Source: Gammaproteobacteria bacterium
GTDB taxonomy: Bacteria > Pseudomonadota > Gammaproteobacteria > Steroidobacterales > JABDKV01
Direction of reading: 5' to 3'
DNA: 41,175 bases
Assembly (NCBI GenBank): GCA_013003425.1
Contig: JABDJB010000010.1
Location: 1 to 41,175 of the forward strand
The translations under genes and the position numbers were made by a program. Positions 24,977 through 34,037 of this stretch are shown in pieces (position 1 is the first letter of the stretch; every line of letters starts with the position of its first letter). Under the pieces are notes generated by a model. That model was not told the DNA's origin and did not search any database. It saw nothing but the letters and a program-made list of their open reading frames with translations.

Positions 24977-25707
24977 ACGAAGAAACTCGCGGCAACCGTT
25001 TCCATCAGCAGCGACCAGCCATCGACCAGCACAAACAGCATGATCTTGAACGGCAGGGAGATGAGCATCGGCGAAAGCATCATCATGCCCATCGACATCA
25101 GCACGCTTGCGACCACCAGGTCGATGATCAGGAACGGTATGAATACCAGAAAGCCGATCTGGAAAGCGGTTTTCAGTTCGCTGGTGACAAAAGCCGGGAC
25201 CAGCAGGGACAGCGGCACATCTGCCGGGGTATCGAACTGCAGGTCGCCCGCGATGCGGGCGAACAGGGCGAGGTCGGAGTCACGCGTCTGATTGATCATG
25301 AATTCACGGAATGGTGCGGTGCTGGTTTTCAGAGCCGTGACCGCTTCCGTGTCGCCGTCCATGTACGGTTGCACGCCATTAATCCAGGCGTTGTTGAGCA
25401 CCGGCGACATGATGAACATGGTCAGGAACAGTGCCAGTCCCAGCAGCACCTGGTTCGGCGGTGACTGCGGTGTGCCGAGCGCCTGACGCAGGATTGCCAG
25501 CACGATAATCACGCGTGTGAAGGATGTCATCGTAAGCAGAGCTGCCGGCAACATGGTCAGCAGCGTCATTATTGCCAGCACCTGGATAGTCAGCGTGTAG
25601 TTCTGTGCACCGTCCGCACTGGTTTCGATCGTCAGCGCAGGGATGCCCGGTTCGGCCAGTGCCGATAACGGGCTTAACAGTGCAATGGCGAGGAGCAGCA
25701 GTCTCAT
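24973..25707 (-). CDS. fliP: Flagellar export gate protein FliP
   Basis: A 244-residue FliP. An N-terminal signal peptide (MRLLLLAIALLSPLSALA) is followed by the conserved core: LLTMLPAALLTMTSFTRVIIVL (ends cited), RQALGTPQSPPNQVLLGLALF, the periplasmic loop, and C-terminal hydrophobic segments with PAFVTSELKTAFQIGF. FliP forms the pentameric part of the export pore. It overlaps both fliO and fliQ by four bases. Confidence 0.97.
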   Translation of the reverse strand: MRLLLLAIALLSPLSALAEPGIPALTIETSADGAQNYTLTIQVLAIMTLLTMLPAALLTMTSFTRVIIVLAILRQALGTPQSPPNQVLLGLALFLTMFIMSPVLNNAWINGVQPYMDGDTEAVTALKTSTAPFREFMINQTRDSDLALFARIAGDLQFDTPADVPLSLLVPAFVTSELKTAFQIGFLVFIPFLIIDLVVASVLMSMGMMMLSPMLISLPFKIMLFVLVDGWSLLMETVAASFFV

Positions 25708-26132
25708 GCGGCATGCTCGGCAATGCTGAATTTTGGTTTCGGTTTTGCAGCTTCGGGTTCAAATTCGGCCAGCGCGCTGATTCTGCCTGGCGCCATGCCG
25801 AGCAGCACCTGTTTTTCACCGGCCCGTATCAGCAGGATCTTTTCTTTCGGCCCTACCGGCAGCACATCGACAACCTCGAGGGTTGCGCTGCCGCCACGGC
25901 GCACGCGCTGCAGCCGGTTCATGAACCAGCCAACCAGCAGGATAAGAGCGAGCACACCTGCGAGGCTGACAATGACTGAAATGAAGCTGCCGGCACTTTC
26001 AAAAGAGCCCGCAGGCAGGACCGACTCCGCCGCAGTCGCAATGGAGGGGGAGAGTAAGGTTGCGACCATCAACACCTGGCAGAGCCGGCCCGGCCCTTGG
26101 GTTCGTTTTTTGCCATCCGTGGCAGTAATCAT
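25704..26132 (-). CDS. fliO: Flagellar protein FliO
   Basis: A 142-residue FliO, which helps FliP assemble in the membrane. An N-terminal signal-like segment (residues ~18-34, after a KKR charge cluster) and a transmembrane helix (about 48-69, ISVIVSLAGVLALILLVGWF) precede the small cytoplasmic domain LEVVDVLPVGPKEKILLIRAGEKQVLLG (ends cited). The start overlaps the fliN stop by one base as TGATG. FliO diverges quickly, but the position between fliN and fliP secures the call. Confidence 0.92.
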   Translation of the reverse strand: MITATDGKKRTQGPGRLCQVLMVATLLSPSIATAAESVLPAGSFESAGSFISVIVSLAGVLALILLVGWFMNRLQRVRRGGSATLEVVDVLPVGPKEKILLIRAGEKQVLLGMAPGRISALAEFEPEAAKPKPKFSIAEHAA

Positions 26133-26551
26133 CAGTTCAGTTTTTCCAGTCGTTGGCTCGGGCTCATCACCTCGGTCAGGCGAATGCCAAAGCCGTCGTC
26201 TATGACCACCAGTTCGCCGTGCGCCAACAGCGTGCCATTGACCAGCAGGTCCAGCGGTTCGCCAACGCGGCGATCAAACTCAACTACCGAGCCCTGGTTG
26301 AGCTGCAGTAGATCACGCACCGTCAGCGTGGTGCGGCCAAGCTCCAGCGTTACCGTAACCGGCACATCGAGTATCAGTTCAAGACCAACATCCTTGCCGG
26401 CCGGTCGTGACGGGTTGCCCGACAGCGGGTCCAGCTGAGCTTTGGGCAGCCCTGCGCTGCTGTCGCCGCTGACCACTGCGGTTGTATCGTCGGCATCCGT
26501 TGCCTGCGCACTGACTGCGTCCGTGTCATCTACTGTCGGTGTGTCACTCAT
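26132..26551 (-). CDS. fliN: Flagellar motor switch protein FliN
   Basis: A 139-residue FliN of the C-ring. The first ~55 residues are an acidic, Thr/Asp-rich extension. The C-terminal ~80 residues are the SpoA domain: LILDVPVTVTLELGRTTLTV, then LLQLNQGSVVEFDRRVGEPLDLLVNGTLLAHGE (ends cited) and IGIRL-type end. The open frame reaches 26692, but this overlaps fliM; ATG 26551, ten bases after the fliM stop, gives a normal FliN N-terminus (MSDTPTVDD). Confidence 0.95.
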   Translation of the reverse strand: MSDTPTVDDTDAVSAQATDADDTTAVVSGDSSAGLPKAQLDPLSGNPSRPAGKDVGLELILDVPVTVTLELGRTTLTVRDLLQLNQGSVVEFDRRVGEPLDLLVNGTLLAHGELVVIDDGFGIRLTEVMSPSQRLEKLN

Positions 26552-26561
26552 TCGTGTTCTC

Positions 26562-27566
26562 TCAGTTCTGGCTTGATTCCGGTTCGGCAGGGGCAATGAT
26601 TTCGACCGCATTGCGGTTACGTGATATCCCGATGCGGGCTGCAAACACTGGCGTGCCCGCGGCTCGCAGTACGACCTGGTCGGGCAGATCAACCGGGATT
26701 ACATCGCCCGGCTGCAGGCTGAGCACATCGCCAAGGCGCAGCGTCGTTCGTGTGAGCGTGGAGTGCAGGCCGATTTGCGTTGTTTCCAGTCGTTCGCGTA
26801 CCGCAGCCGTCCAGTGTCCATCATCTTGTTCCGCGTCGGTGCGTGGTGCCGAGTCGAGCGATTCTTCGATCGGCTCGAGCAATGCGCGCGGCATGATCAT
26901 TTCCAGCGCCAGGTTCTCGCCGGCCAGTTCTGCGATAAAGCGGCTGACGATCACCTCGTCTCTGCTGCTGGCAATCGCGGCAAACTGTGGATTTTGTTCC
27001 TGGCCGATCAGCTCAGGCTCCAGCTCCATCACTGGTTCCCAGCCATCACTGACCGCCTCGAAGACGCGCTCCAGGAGCAGGGAGACCATGCGTTGCTCGA
27101 CCTGGGTAAACTCGCGTGGCTCAGGATTTTCCGGGACTTTGCCGCGACCGCCAAAAAAGCAGTCTACGGTCATGTAGACCATGCGCACGTCGGGAACGAC
27201 CAGCATCGTGCCGGGCAGCGGTGCTACCCGCACCAGGTTGAGGCATGCCGGCAGCGTGAATGTCGGCACGTGTTCGCCAAAACGCACGGCCACGTTGGGT
27301 TCGGCTTCGACCTCGACCGGCCGGCGCAACAGTTCACTTAGCGAATCGCGTAATCGCCGGGCAATTCGATTGTTGATGATTTGCAGCGTCGGCATGGCGC
27401 CACGCGCCAGCCGTTCGCAGTCGGCAAAGTCGTAAAGCCTCGCCGAGCCGCTCGCTGCCGTACCGCTTTCGGTTGGGACGGAACCTTCATCGATACCCTG
27501 CAGAAGGGCATCCGTTTCCTCCTGCGACAGGATTTCCTCGCGCGGCGTGTCGGATTCGGTGGTCAT
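26562..27566 (-). CDS. fliM: Flagellar motor switch protein FliM
   Basis: A 334-residue FliM. The N-terminal segment LSQEETDALL (residues 13-22) matches the CheY-P binding peptide, so the motor should answer to a chemotaxis signal although no che genes are in the window. The middle CheC-like domain includes LPGTMLVVPDVRMVYMTVDCFFGG (ends cited), and the C-terminus is a SpoA domain. The ATG overlaps the fliL stop by four bases. Confidence 0.96.
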   Translation of the reverse strand: MTTESDTPREEILSQEETDALLQGIDEGSVPTESGTAASGSARLYDFADCERLARGAMPTLQIINNRIARRLRDSLSELLRRPVEVEAEPNVAVRFGEHVPTFTLPACLNLVRVAPLPGTMLVVPDVRMVYMTVDCFFGGRGKVPENPEPREFTQVEQRMVSLLLERVFEAVSDGWEPVMELEPELIGQEQNPQFAAIASSRDEVIVSRFIAELAGENLALEMIMPRALLEPIEESLDSAPRTDAEQDDGHWTAAVRERLETTQIGLHSTLTRTTLRLGDVLSLQPGDVIPVDLPDQVVLRAAGTPVFAARIGISRNRNAVEIIAPAEPESSQN

Positions 27567-28102
27567 TGGGCGACAAAACTCGTGAAGTAAACGGCTTCAA
27601 CCGGTGCGTCTTCGTCAATGTACGGGGTCAGCACCTCGTTTATGGCAATCAGCGCGTTCTCGCGCAGCGCCTGTTTCCCTTCGGTGCTGAAGATGTCTTC
27701 GTCGGTCTGGCTTGCCAATAGCAGCAGTAACGCGTTGCGTAACGCCGGGGTGTGCTCCTTGACCTGATCGACAGTGGCCTGGTCACGCGCCATTATTTCC
27801 ATTTCGATCTGCAGAAAACTGGAACCACCCGAGCCGGCAAAATTGACCACCATGGCTGGTTTGAGCGGCCAGTATATTGGTGGTTTCACTGCCGGTTCGC
27901 CGTCTTCACCGGCCGCGGCTTCACCCTCGGGCGCCTGCACGACAACCGGCGGTGCGAGCCCGAGCTTGCTTGAAATTAGAGGAGCTACCGTCTGAGCGAC
28001 CAGGACAATGATAAAAATGCCGACGGCCATCATCATCGTCTTCATCATGCCGCCGGATTTTTTCTCTTCTACATCCTCGGGCGCAGTTGCTTGTTCAGCC
28101 AT
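27563..28102 (-). CDS. fliL: Flagellar basal-body protein FliL
   Basis: A 179-residue FliL, which associates with the stator around the basal body. After a short acidic cytoplasmic start (MAEQATAPEDVEEKK) comes one membrane helix (about residues 21-42) and a periplasmic domain with FLQIEMEIMARDQATVDQVKEH and ALRNALLLLLASQT. The frame continues upstream to 28225, but ATG 28102 has AGGA nearby and gives the normal start; a sigma-54 promoter lies just upstream at 28140-28155. First gene of the fliLMNOPQR-flhB-flhA run. Confidence 0.94.
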   Translation of the reverse strand: MAEQATAPEDVEEKKSGGMMKTMMMAVGIFIIVLVAQTVAPLISSKLGLAPPVVVQAPEGEAAAGEDGEPAVKPPIYWPLKPAMVVNFAGSGGSSFLQIEMEIMARDQATVDQVKEHTPALRNALLLLLASQTDEDIFSTEGKQALRENALIAINEVLTPYIDEDAPVEAVYFTSFVAQ

Positions 28103-28139
28103 GTCGGGTCCTGTGCATTTAAACGCGTTGCCCCTATAC

Positions 28140-28155
28140 AGCAACAACCGTGCCA
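28140..28155 (-). promoter_or_regulatory. Sigma-54 promoter of the fliL operon
   Basis: On the minus strand the sequence reads TGGCAC-GGTTG-TTGCT, a full match to the -24/-12 consensus TGGCAC-N5-TTGC[A/T]. It places the transcription start near 28129, about 27 bases before the fliL ATG. Control by a FleQ- or FleR-type activator is expected. Confidence 0.88.
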
Positions 28156-28207
28156 GAAAGCTTAAACGCAATAAAAGCAGCAAGTTACGTTTGCACCGTG
28201 ACAGAAG

Positions 28208-28259
28208 CGTCAGAAGCTTGACCACCCACAGCGGGAATACGCGTCAGAAAAACGTCAGA
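28208..28259. repeat. Three CGTCAGA direct repeats in the fliL/symporter intergenic region
   Basis: CGTCAGA occurs at 28208-28214, 28242-28248 and 28253-28259, all in the same orientation, with start-to-start distances of 34 and 11 bases, close to whole helical turns. They lie 53-104 bases upstream of the fliL sigma-54 promoter and just before the DUF4212 gene. They could be an activator site for fliL or an operator for the symporter genes. Confidence 0.45.
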
Positions 28260-28273
28260 CAGGCGTTATTGTT

Positions 28274-28546
28274 GTGGCCGTTGTGTCAGATCCTCATCAC
28301 CACAAGTACTGGCGAGCCAACCTGCGCCTGATGGCCGGCCTGCTGGTGATCTGGTTCGCGGTTTCATTCGGCTGCGGCATCCTGCTGGTTGATTTCCTCA
28401 ACCAGTTCCGCATCGGTGGCTACAAGCTCGGTTTCTGGTTTGCCCAGCAGGGATCAATCTACGTATTCGTCATACTGATTTTCGTCTATGCGCACCGCAT
28501 GCACCGGCTGGACCGCCAATACGGTGTCGACGACGATGATGACTGA
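28274..28546 (+). CDS. DUF4212 small subunit of a Na+:solute symporter
   Basis: A 90-residue protein with two membrane helices (about residues 19-40 and 57-75). The start HHHKYWRANLRLMAGLLVIW and RIGGYKLGFWFAQQGSIYVF are typical of the DUF4212 family, small partners of VC_2705-type SSS symporters. The C-terminus is a run of Asp. Start is a GTG at 28274, or a second GTG at 28283; neither has a strong ribosome-binding site. It overlaps the large subunit gene by 11 bases. Diverges from fliL. Confidence 0.9.
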   Translation: MAVVSDPHHHKYWRANLRLMAGLLVIWFAVSFGCGILLVDFLNQFRIGGYKLGFWFAQQGSIYVFVILIFVYAHRMHRLDRQYGVDDDDD

Positions 28547-30254
28547 GCTGTCATTAACAGCAATGACCTACCTGGTGGTCGGGCTGACATTCAGCCTGTA
28601 TATCATCATCGCGATCCTGGCGCGGGCGCACGACACCAGCGAATTTTACGTCGCCGGCGGGCACGTCAGCCCGGTGGCCAACGGCATGGCCACGGCAGCG
28701 GACTGGATGTCGGCGGCATCGTTCATCTCGATGGCGGGCATGATTGCGTTTCTCGGCTACGGTGGCTCGGTATTCCTGATGGGCTGGACCGGTGGCTATG
28801 TGCTGCTGGCCATGCTGCTCGCCCCGTACCTGCGCAAGTTTGGCAAGTTTACCGTGCCGGAGTTTATCGGTGAGCGTTTCTACTCCAAAACTGCGCGCAT
28901 CGTCGCGGTGGTCTGCCTGATAATCGCTTCACTGACGTACGTAATCGGGCAGATGAAGGGAATCGGCGTGGCGTTTTCGCGTTTCCTTGAAGTGCCGTAT
29001 GACATTGGCCTGGTGATTGGCATGGGTATCGTGTTCTTTTATGCGGTGCTGGGCGGCATGAAGGGCATCACTTATACCCAGATTGCACAGTATTGCGTAT
29101 TGATCTTCGCCTACACGATTCCGGCAATATTTATCTCGCTGAACCTGACCGGAATCGCGATTCCACAGATTGGCCTGGGCAGCACGCTCAATGGCAGCGA
29201 AACCTACCTGCTGGACAAGCTTGACCAGATTGTCCGCGACATTGGTTTTGACGAATACACCACTACCGCCAGGCTGAGTCAGCTCAACATGTTTTTCTAT
29301 ACGCTGTCCCTGATGATTGGCACGGCCGGATTGCCGCACGTGATTATTCGTTTTTTCACCGTGCCAAAGGTCAGCGATGCGCGCATCTCGGCTGGCTGGG
29401 CGCTGGTATTTATCGCTCTTCTTTACACCACTGCGCCGGCTGTTGGTGCCATGGCGCGGTATAACCTGATAAAGACCATCGAGCCGCAGCCGGGCCAGCA
29501 GCTCGAGTACGAGCAACGTCCCGACTGGTTTCGCAATTGGGAAACGACCGGGTTGCTGCAATTCGAGGACAAGAACGGAGATGGCCTGATCAACTACGAG
29601 GCTGACGCTGGTCGCAACGAAATGGTCCGGGTGGACCGCGATATTATCGTGTTGGCCAATCCGGAAATTGCCCGGCTGCCCAACTGGATTATCGCGCTGG
29701 TGGCAGCCGGCGGACTAGCGGCGGCGCTGTCGACTGCGGCCGGACTGCTGCTGGCTATTTCTTCAGCGATATCGCATGACGTGTTGAAGGGCGTGTTCGC
29801 GCCGGATATCAGTGAAAGACAGGAGCTGCTTGCCAGCCGCGTGGCCATGGGTGGTGCTGTAGTTGTTGCAGGCACGCTCGGCTTCAACCCGCCGGATTTT
29901 GCCGCCGGTACAGTAGCGCTGGCGTTTGGCCTGGCGGCATCGTCCATTTTCCCGGCGCTGATGCTGGGTATTTTCAGCCGCCGCATGAACCGTGCAGGGG
30001 CCATCGCCGGCATGATCGCGGGCCTGAGCGTGACCTTGCTGTACGTGTTCCAGCACAAGGGCATCATGTTTGTGCCGGGCACATCATTCCTTGGTGGCCT
30101 GCCTGAGAACTGGTTCCTCGGCATCGAGCCGAATGCCTTTGGCGCCGTCGGCGCGGCGGTGAACTTCAGTGTTGCCTGGCTGGTGTCACGCAGGACTGCG
30201 GCGCCGCCGGCGACTGTGCAGCAGCTGGTGGACAATATCCGTGTACCGGCCTGA
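28536..30254 (+). CDS. Na+:solute symporter (SSS family, VC_2705-like large subunit)
   Basis: A 572-residue sodium:solute symporter with about 13 hydrophobic segments. Early SSS features are EFYVAGGHVSPVANGMATAADW (ends cited) and GGYVLLAMLLAPYLRKFG; SSS-typical VPEFIGERFYS and LPHVIIRFFTVP follow. Relatives include acetate/pyruvate-type permeases, so a small organic acid is a plausible substrate, though I cannot tell which. Between two helices lies a hydrophilic insert (about residues 315-370) with DKNGDGLINYE, an EF-hand-like Ca2+ loop. I chose ATG 28536 (or 28539) since the open frame upstream lies in the DUF4212 gene. Confidence 0.9.
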   Translation: MMTELSLTAMTYLVVGLTFSLYIIIAILARAHDTSEFYVAGGHVSPVANGMATAADWMSAASFISMAGMIAFLGYGGSVFLMGWTGGYVLLAMLLAPYLRKFGKFTVPEFIGERFYSKTARIVAVVCLIIASLTYVIGQMKGIGVAFSRFLEVPYDIGLVIGMGIVFFYAVLGGMKGITYTQIAQYCVLIFAYTIPAIFISLNLTGIAIPQIGLGSTLNGSETYLLDKLDQIVRDIGFDEYTTTARLSQLNMFFYTLSLMIGTAGLPHVIIRFFTVPKVSDARISAGWALVFIALLYTTAPAVGAMARYNLIKTIEPQPGQQLEYEQRPDWFRNWETTGLLQFEDKNGDGLINYEADAGRNEMVRVDRDIIVLANPEIARLPNWIIALVAAGGLAAALSTAAGLLLAISSAISHDVLKGVFAPDISERQELLASRVAMGGAVVVAGTLGFNPPDFAAGTVALAFGLAASSIFPALMLGIFSRRMNRAGAIAGMIAGLSVTLLYVFQHKGIMFVPGTSFLGGLPENWFLGIEPNAFGAVGAAVNFSVAWLVSRRTAAPPATVQQLVDNIRVPA

Positions 30255-30275
30255 GTGGAGGCGCGATAAAGAGAC

Positions 30276-31487
30276 TTAAGCGTAAGTGTCGATCAGGCTG
30301 TCACCAAGTGCTATCACCGATTCATGCTCGGCATGGCTTTCGCCTGCGTCGGCCTCGCCGCTGCTGATGCCGGTTTCGTTGTCACCCGTGCTGTCTGCCT
30401 GCTGCTGCTCTCCGGGTGAATGCTGCGATACGCTGGCATCGGTCAGTTCTATTCCCTGTTGGGCAAACATGTCGCGCAAGCGCGGCATGGCCGCTTCCAG
30501 CGCTTCTCGTGTGGTGCCGTGCTGGACACTGAAGGCAACGCGTGCTTCGTCGTTGGCCACAGTAACCCGGACATCTATGTGTCCAAGTTCCGGCGGATTA
30601 AGCCGGATTTCGGCACGGCCGATACCGGCCTCAGTCATCCACACCAGTCGCTGGCCGAGTGCATCACCCCAGCGCGTGTCAGCCACCGGGGGATGGAGCT
30701 GGTAGCTCTGCGGTGCCGTCTGCGTAGCCTGCAAGGCGGGTTGCTGCTGTCCGGCCTGCGGTGCGGCAGCTGGTAACGGCGCAGACCCGCCATCGATGGT
30801 GATGGAGCTTGCTGCGGCATTTGCCGCTTGCGGTGCTGTCTGCGGTACTGGCGCCTGTGTCTGTCCCTGCGTGGTTAACGCCGGATTGTCCTCGGTTCCC
30901 GCGGTGGCGATGATCGGTGCGGTTGTGCGGATATCGGTCGGCATCTGCGCAGGCTTCGCGCCTGACAACGAATCCGCGGTAATTGCCGGTTCAATAGCAT
31001 GCCTGGTGACGACCACCGGACCGGCTTGTGTTACCGGTGGATGTTGTGATGCCGGTACTTTCAGCTGTACCTCAAGTGGCAGCGGCGGCAATGGCAGGAT
31101 CTGTGCCTGTTCGGTGGTGTCGTCGGTGACGGCTGCGGTCAATTCGGCGGGAGCCTGGTTCTGCAACTGCACGACCTGCGGCAGCGGTACGGTGTCAGCA
31201 GCCCCGGTGGCCTGGATGAGTTGCGGCAACAGATTGCCGGTTTGCGGCAAAAGCTCGTCTGTCGTTGCCGGGGTCAGGCTCAGCAGGACCGGTCGGGCTC
31301 CGGGTGCTGCCGGCTGTACGGCAGGCGTGCCGATGGTGGCGTGGTCGAGCAGTACGGCAAACAGATCGCCCTGGACCGGGTTGGCAGACGCAGGCGTATT
31401 ACCCTGTATTTTCAGGGGTTGCAGCCCATCCGGCAAGGCGCCGGATAGCGGCATAAATGGCAAGGCAGACGGTGTCGTCGGTCCCAC
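30276..31487 (-). CDS. fliK: Flagellar hook-length control protein FliK
   Basis: A 403-residue FliK, the secreted ruler that stops hook growth and triggers the FlhB switch. The first ~280 residues are Pro/Ala/Gln/Thr-rich. The C-terminal Flg_hook domain is canonical: GIGRAEIRLNPPELGHIDVRV, then VAFSVQHGTTREALEAAMPRLRDMFAQQGIEL (ends cited), followed by a Ser/Gln/Glu-rich tail. I chose GTG 31487, which has GAGGA seven bases upstream. The frame extends to a TTG at 31550, but that codon is inside the -12 element of a sigma-54 promoter and would not be transcribed. Second FliK-like protein in the window (see 3042-4451). Confidence 0.93.
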   Translation of the reverse strand: MGPTTPSALPFMPLSGALPDGLQPLKIQGNTPASANPVQGDLFAVLLDHATIGTPAVQPAAPGARPVLLSLTPATTDELLPQTGNLLPQLIQATGAADTVPLPQVVQLQNQAPAELTAAVTDDTTEQAQILPLPPLPLEVQLKVPASQHPPVTQAGPVVVTRHAIEPAITADSLSGAKPAQMPTDIRTTAPIIATAGTEDNPALTTQGQTQAPVPQTAPQAANAAASSITIDGGSAPLPAAAPQAGQQQPALQATQTAPQSYQLHPPVADTRWGDALGQRLVWMTEAGIGRAEIRLNPPELGHIDVRVTVANDEARVAFSVQHGTTREALEAAMPRLRDMFAQQGIELTDASVSQHSPGEQQQADSTGDNETGISSGEADAGESHAEHESVIALGDSLIDTYA

Positions 31488-31545
31488 TATGGTGTCCTCG
31501 TCAGGGCCGGCAGCCGGCCCGCTCAGGTATTGGTTGCCATAGTGT

Positions 31546-31561
31546 TGCAAGGGGCGTGCCA
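31546..31561 (-). promoter_or_regulatory. Sigma-54 promoter of fliK
   Basis: The minus strand reads TGGCAC-GCCCC-TTGCA, a perfect -24/-12 match. Expected transcription start is near 31535, giving a ~48-base leader to the GTG at 31487. It lies in the short gap after fliJ, so fliK has its own promoter besides read-through from fliE-J. Confidence 0.88.
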
Positions 31562-31585
31562 GTTCTGGCTGCCCGGCAGTGAGGG

Positions 31586-32035
31586 CTATCTGGTGTGCGT
31601 TTTGCGGGTGCGCAGCAGGGCGCTGACTTCTTCGAGCTGGCGCTGTTCGCGTGTCTGTTCGTCGCGCGCCTCGGCACGCGCATAGCGATCGGTAACGTTA
31701 TCGAGCGCCTTGCGCTGGCTGCGTCGCTCACTCCAGTGGGTGTGGCTGTGATCAAGGTCTTCACGCAGGCGTGCAATCAGTTCGCGCTGGCGCATGATGG
31801 CGTGCTCGAGGCGGTCGAGGAACAGGCGATAGTCCTGCAGACGCACCGGGTTGGCAGTTGCTGCATGTGACATCAGTTCGGTCGAGCTGTACTCGGCATG
31901 GTAATCAATCAGTTCGACCAGCATCTGCTCCTGCTGTGCCACACGCTCGCGGCTGTCCGCCAGCTGTTTTGACGCCTCTTTCTCGTGATGCGCCGCTAAC
32001 TCGGCGATTGGCTGCAGGCGTTTGGACCGGTTCAT
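31586..32035 (-). CDS. fliJ: Flagellar export chaperone/stalk protein FliJ
   Basis: A 149-residue, almost wholly helical, highly charged protein forming an antiparallel coiled coil; FliJ sits in the FliI ATPase ring and links to FlhA. The [27 protein letters not shown] (ends cited) start and C-terminal [14 protein letters not shown] are typical. The ATG overlaps the fliI stop by four bases. Confidence 0.92.
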   Translation of the reverse strand: MNRSKRLQPIAELAAHHEKEASKQLADSRERVAQQEQMLVELIDYHAEYSSTELMSHAATANPVRLQDYRLFLDRLEHAIMRQRELIARLREDLDHSHTHWSERRSQRKALDNVTDRYARAEARDEQTREQRQLEEVSALLRTRKTHTR

Positions 32036-33429
32036 GTTTCAGTTGTTTCCTCCGCGATGGCGGGCGTGTGTGCCAGCAGTTTCTCCAGGTCGGCCAGGCT
32101 GTTTTGCCAGTTGACCGGCTGCTGCAGTCCCTGGCGCATGAAATCCTGAATCCGTGGCCAGTACTTGATAGCGTCATCAATGCGTGGATCGCTGCCCTTG
32201 CGGTAGGCACCGACGCTGATCAGGTCTTCATTGTGGCGGTAGGTGCTGTACAGCTGGCGAAACCGGCGCACCCGTTCCTGCTGCTGCTCGCTGGTAATTT
32301 CTGTCATCGCGCGGCTTATTGATGCCTCGACATCTATAGCCGGATATAAACCTGCCTCGGCAAGCTGGCGTGACAACACGATATGGCCATCAAGTATTGC
32401 CCGGCTGGCATCGGCGATCGGGTCAGTCTGGTCGTCGCCTTCAACCAGCACGGTATAGAAAGCCGTAATCGAACCCTTGCCGGCTGCGCCATTACCGGCG
32501 CGCTCGACAAGTTGTGGCAGTCGGGCAAATACCGACGGCGGATATCCACGCGTAGCGGGGGGCTCGCCGATGGCCAGCGCGATCTCGCGCTGTGCCTGCG
32601 CAAATCGTGTCAGCGAGTCCATCAGCAACAGCACCTTCTTGCCGCGGTCGCGGAAATACTCGGCGATGCTGGTTGCCAGAAACGCGCCGTGCATGCGCAT
32701 CAGCGGCGGGTTATCGGCCGGCGTTGCTACGACGACCGCCTGGCGCATGCCCTCGGGCCCCAGCACATCTTCGACAAATTCCTTTACCTCGCGGCCACGC
32801 TCGCCGATCAGGCCAACGACAGTGACATCGGCGCTGGTGAAGCGGGTCATCATGCCGAGCAGTCGACTTTTGCCGACGCCGCTGCCGGCAAACAGTCCGA
32901 GCCGCTGTCCGCGGCCGACGGTCAGCAGCGAGTTGATTGCGCGTATGCCCACATCGAGTGGTTCGCGAATGGGCTGGCGCTGCAACGGATTAATGGAGGT
33001 GCCGGCAAGACGTACCCGCTCGTCTCTGGGTATCGGGCCAAGTCCGTCCAGCGGCTGTCCGGCGCCATCGATTACGCGGCCCAGCAGTTCTTCGCCGACG
33101 TGGATTTCGTCGACGCGTTGCGCGGGAATTATGCGCGCATTCGGTACGATGCCGCGCATGTCGCCGGTCGGCATGAGGAACAGTTTTTCGCCGGCGAAGC
33201 CAACGACTTCGGCTTCGAAGCGATTGCCGTCCGGCGCGATGACATGACAACGGGCACCGACCGGTGCCTGGCAGCCTTCTGCTTCCATAGTCATGCCGAT
33301 GACACGGCGCAAGACGCCTTCAACGGCCGGGCCGGGGCTGGTCCTGACCCGCTGCTGGTAGTCTTCCAGCCGCGTCAGCCAGCGTGTGACCCGGGCTGTG
33401 GACAGTGAGTCGGCCTGCTGGTCGGTCAT
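32032..33429 (-). CDS. fliI: Flagellar export ATPase FliI
   Basis: A 465-residue FliI, the F1-beta-like ATPase of flagellar export. Walker A is AGSGVGKS at 181-188; [18 protein letters not shown] follows, and Walker B is [20 protein letters not shown]. The family signature around [15 protein letters not shown] is present. A 22-residue N-terminal helix should bind FliH. Overlaps fliH and fliJ by four bases each. Length is normal. Confidence 0.97.
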   Translation of the reverse strand: MTDQQADSLSTARVTRWLTRLEDYQQRVRTSPGPAVEGVLRRVIGMTMEAEGCQAPVGARCHVIAPDGNRFEAEVVGFAGEKLFLMPTGDMRGIVPNARIIPAQRVDEIHVGEELLGRVIDGAGQPLDGLGPIPRDERVRLAGTSINPLQRQPIREPLDVGIRAINSLLTVGRGQRLGLFAGSGVGKSRLLGMMTRFTSADVTVVGLIGERGREVKEFVEDVLGPEGMRQAVVVATPADNPPLMRMHGAFLATSIAEYFRDRGKKVLLLMDSLTRFAQAQREIALAIGEPPATRGYPPSVFARLPQLVERAGNGAAGKGSITAFYTVLVEGDDQTDPIADASRAILDGHIVLSRQLAEAGLYPAIDVEASISRAMTEITSEQQQERVRRFRQLYSTYRHNEDLISVGAYRKGSDPRIDDAIKYWPRIQDFMRQGLQQPVNWQNSLADLEKLLAHTPAIAEETTET

Positions 33430-34037
33430 AGACCGGCATCCTTGTCGCGCTCGCCGCCAAGCATTGAATTGATGACTCGCTCGAGCCGCGTGCTGACGGT
33501 GGCATCAACCTGTGATGTGCTTGAGCTGATCCGGCAGCCGCCGCGGCTGATAACCGGGTCTTCGACGATTTGCCACGCGGCCTCACCTTCGGCCGGTACC
33601 AGTACCTCGCCGACCAGCCGCGCATCTTCCGGGTGCAGGTGAACGCGAATGTTGGTAAGCCCCAGCGGCAGAACGGCCAGCGCTTCGCGTACTACGCCGA
33701 CAACTTCATCACGGTTGGTGCGCAGTTCGCGCCGTACCAGCCGCCGTGCGATTGCGATGGCGACGTTGGTTACCTGCTGCAGCACCGCATCGTCTGCGGC
33801 CTCCAGCGGTTCCTGCATTGCAGACACTATTTGTTCGAGACGGGTAGCCAGCTGACTGATGGTCTGACGGCCAGCTTCGAGCCCCTCGGCGCGGCCGCGC
33901 TGGAAGCCTTCCTCCTGCGCCTGCTGTCGCAATCGTGCGATATCGCCGGGCGTGGCGCCATGTCCGCCCGGGCCCACCTGTGGCGCTGCCCACGGTTTGC
34001 AGTCGACGGCCCGTCCGCGGCGTACGGCGTCAGACAA
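33426..34037 (-). CDS. fliH: Flagellar export ATPase regulator FliH
   Basis: A 203-residue FliH, which holds FliI at the C-ring and inhibits it. Residues ~30-70 carry glycine-spaced helical repeats ([17 protein letters not shown], GxxxG type), as usual for FliH. The C-terminal half has an E-peripheral-stalk-like domain: [21 protein letters not shown] and [13 protein letters not shown]. It overlaps fliG by eight bases and fliI by four. Confidence 0.93.
   Translation of the reverse strand: MSDAVRRGRAVDCKPWAAPQVGPGGHGATPGDIARLRQQAQEEGFQRGRAEGLEAGRQTISQLATRLEQIVSAMQEPLEAADDAVLQQVTNVAIAIARRLVRRELRTNRDEVVGVVREALAVLPLGLTNIRVHLHPEDARLVGEVLVPAEGEAAWQIVEDPVISRGGCRISSSTSQVDATVSTRLERVINSMLGGERDKDAGL

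Noticed and set aside
25661-25668. GCCGATAA, the -10 of sigma-28 promoters, on the plus strand
   Set aside because: It is inside fliP on the opposite strand, with no TAAA-type -35 at the right distance and no gene to drive.
29320-29340. TGGCAC followed by TTGC inside the SSS symporter
   Set aside because: The spacer is seven bases rather than five, and the site is inside a coding region.
32383-33408. 341-codon open frame on the plus strand
   Set aside because: Antisense to fliI; no domain features.
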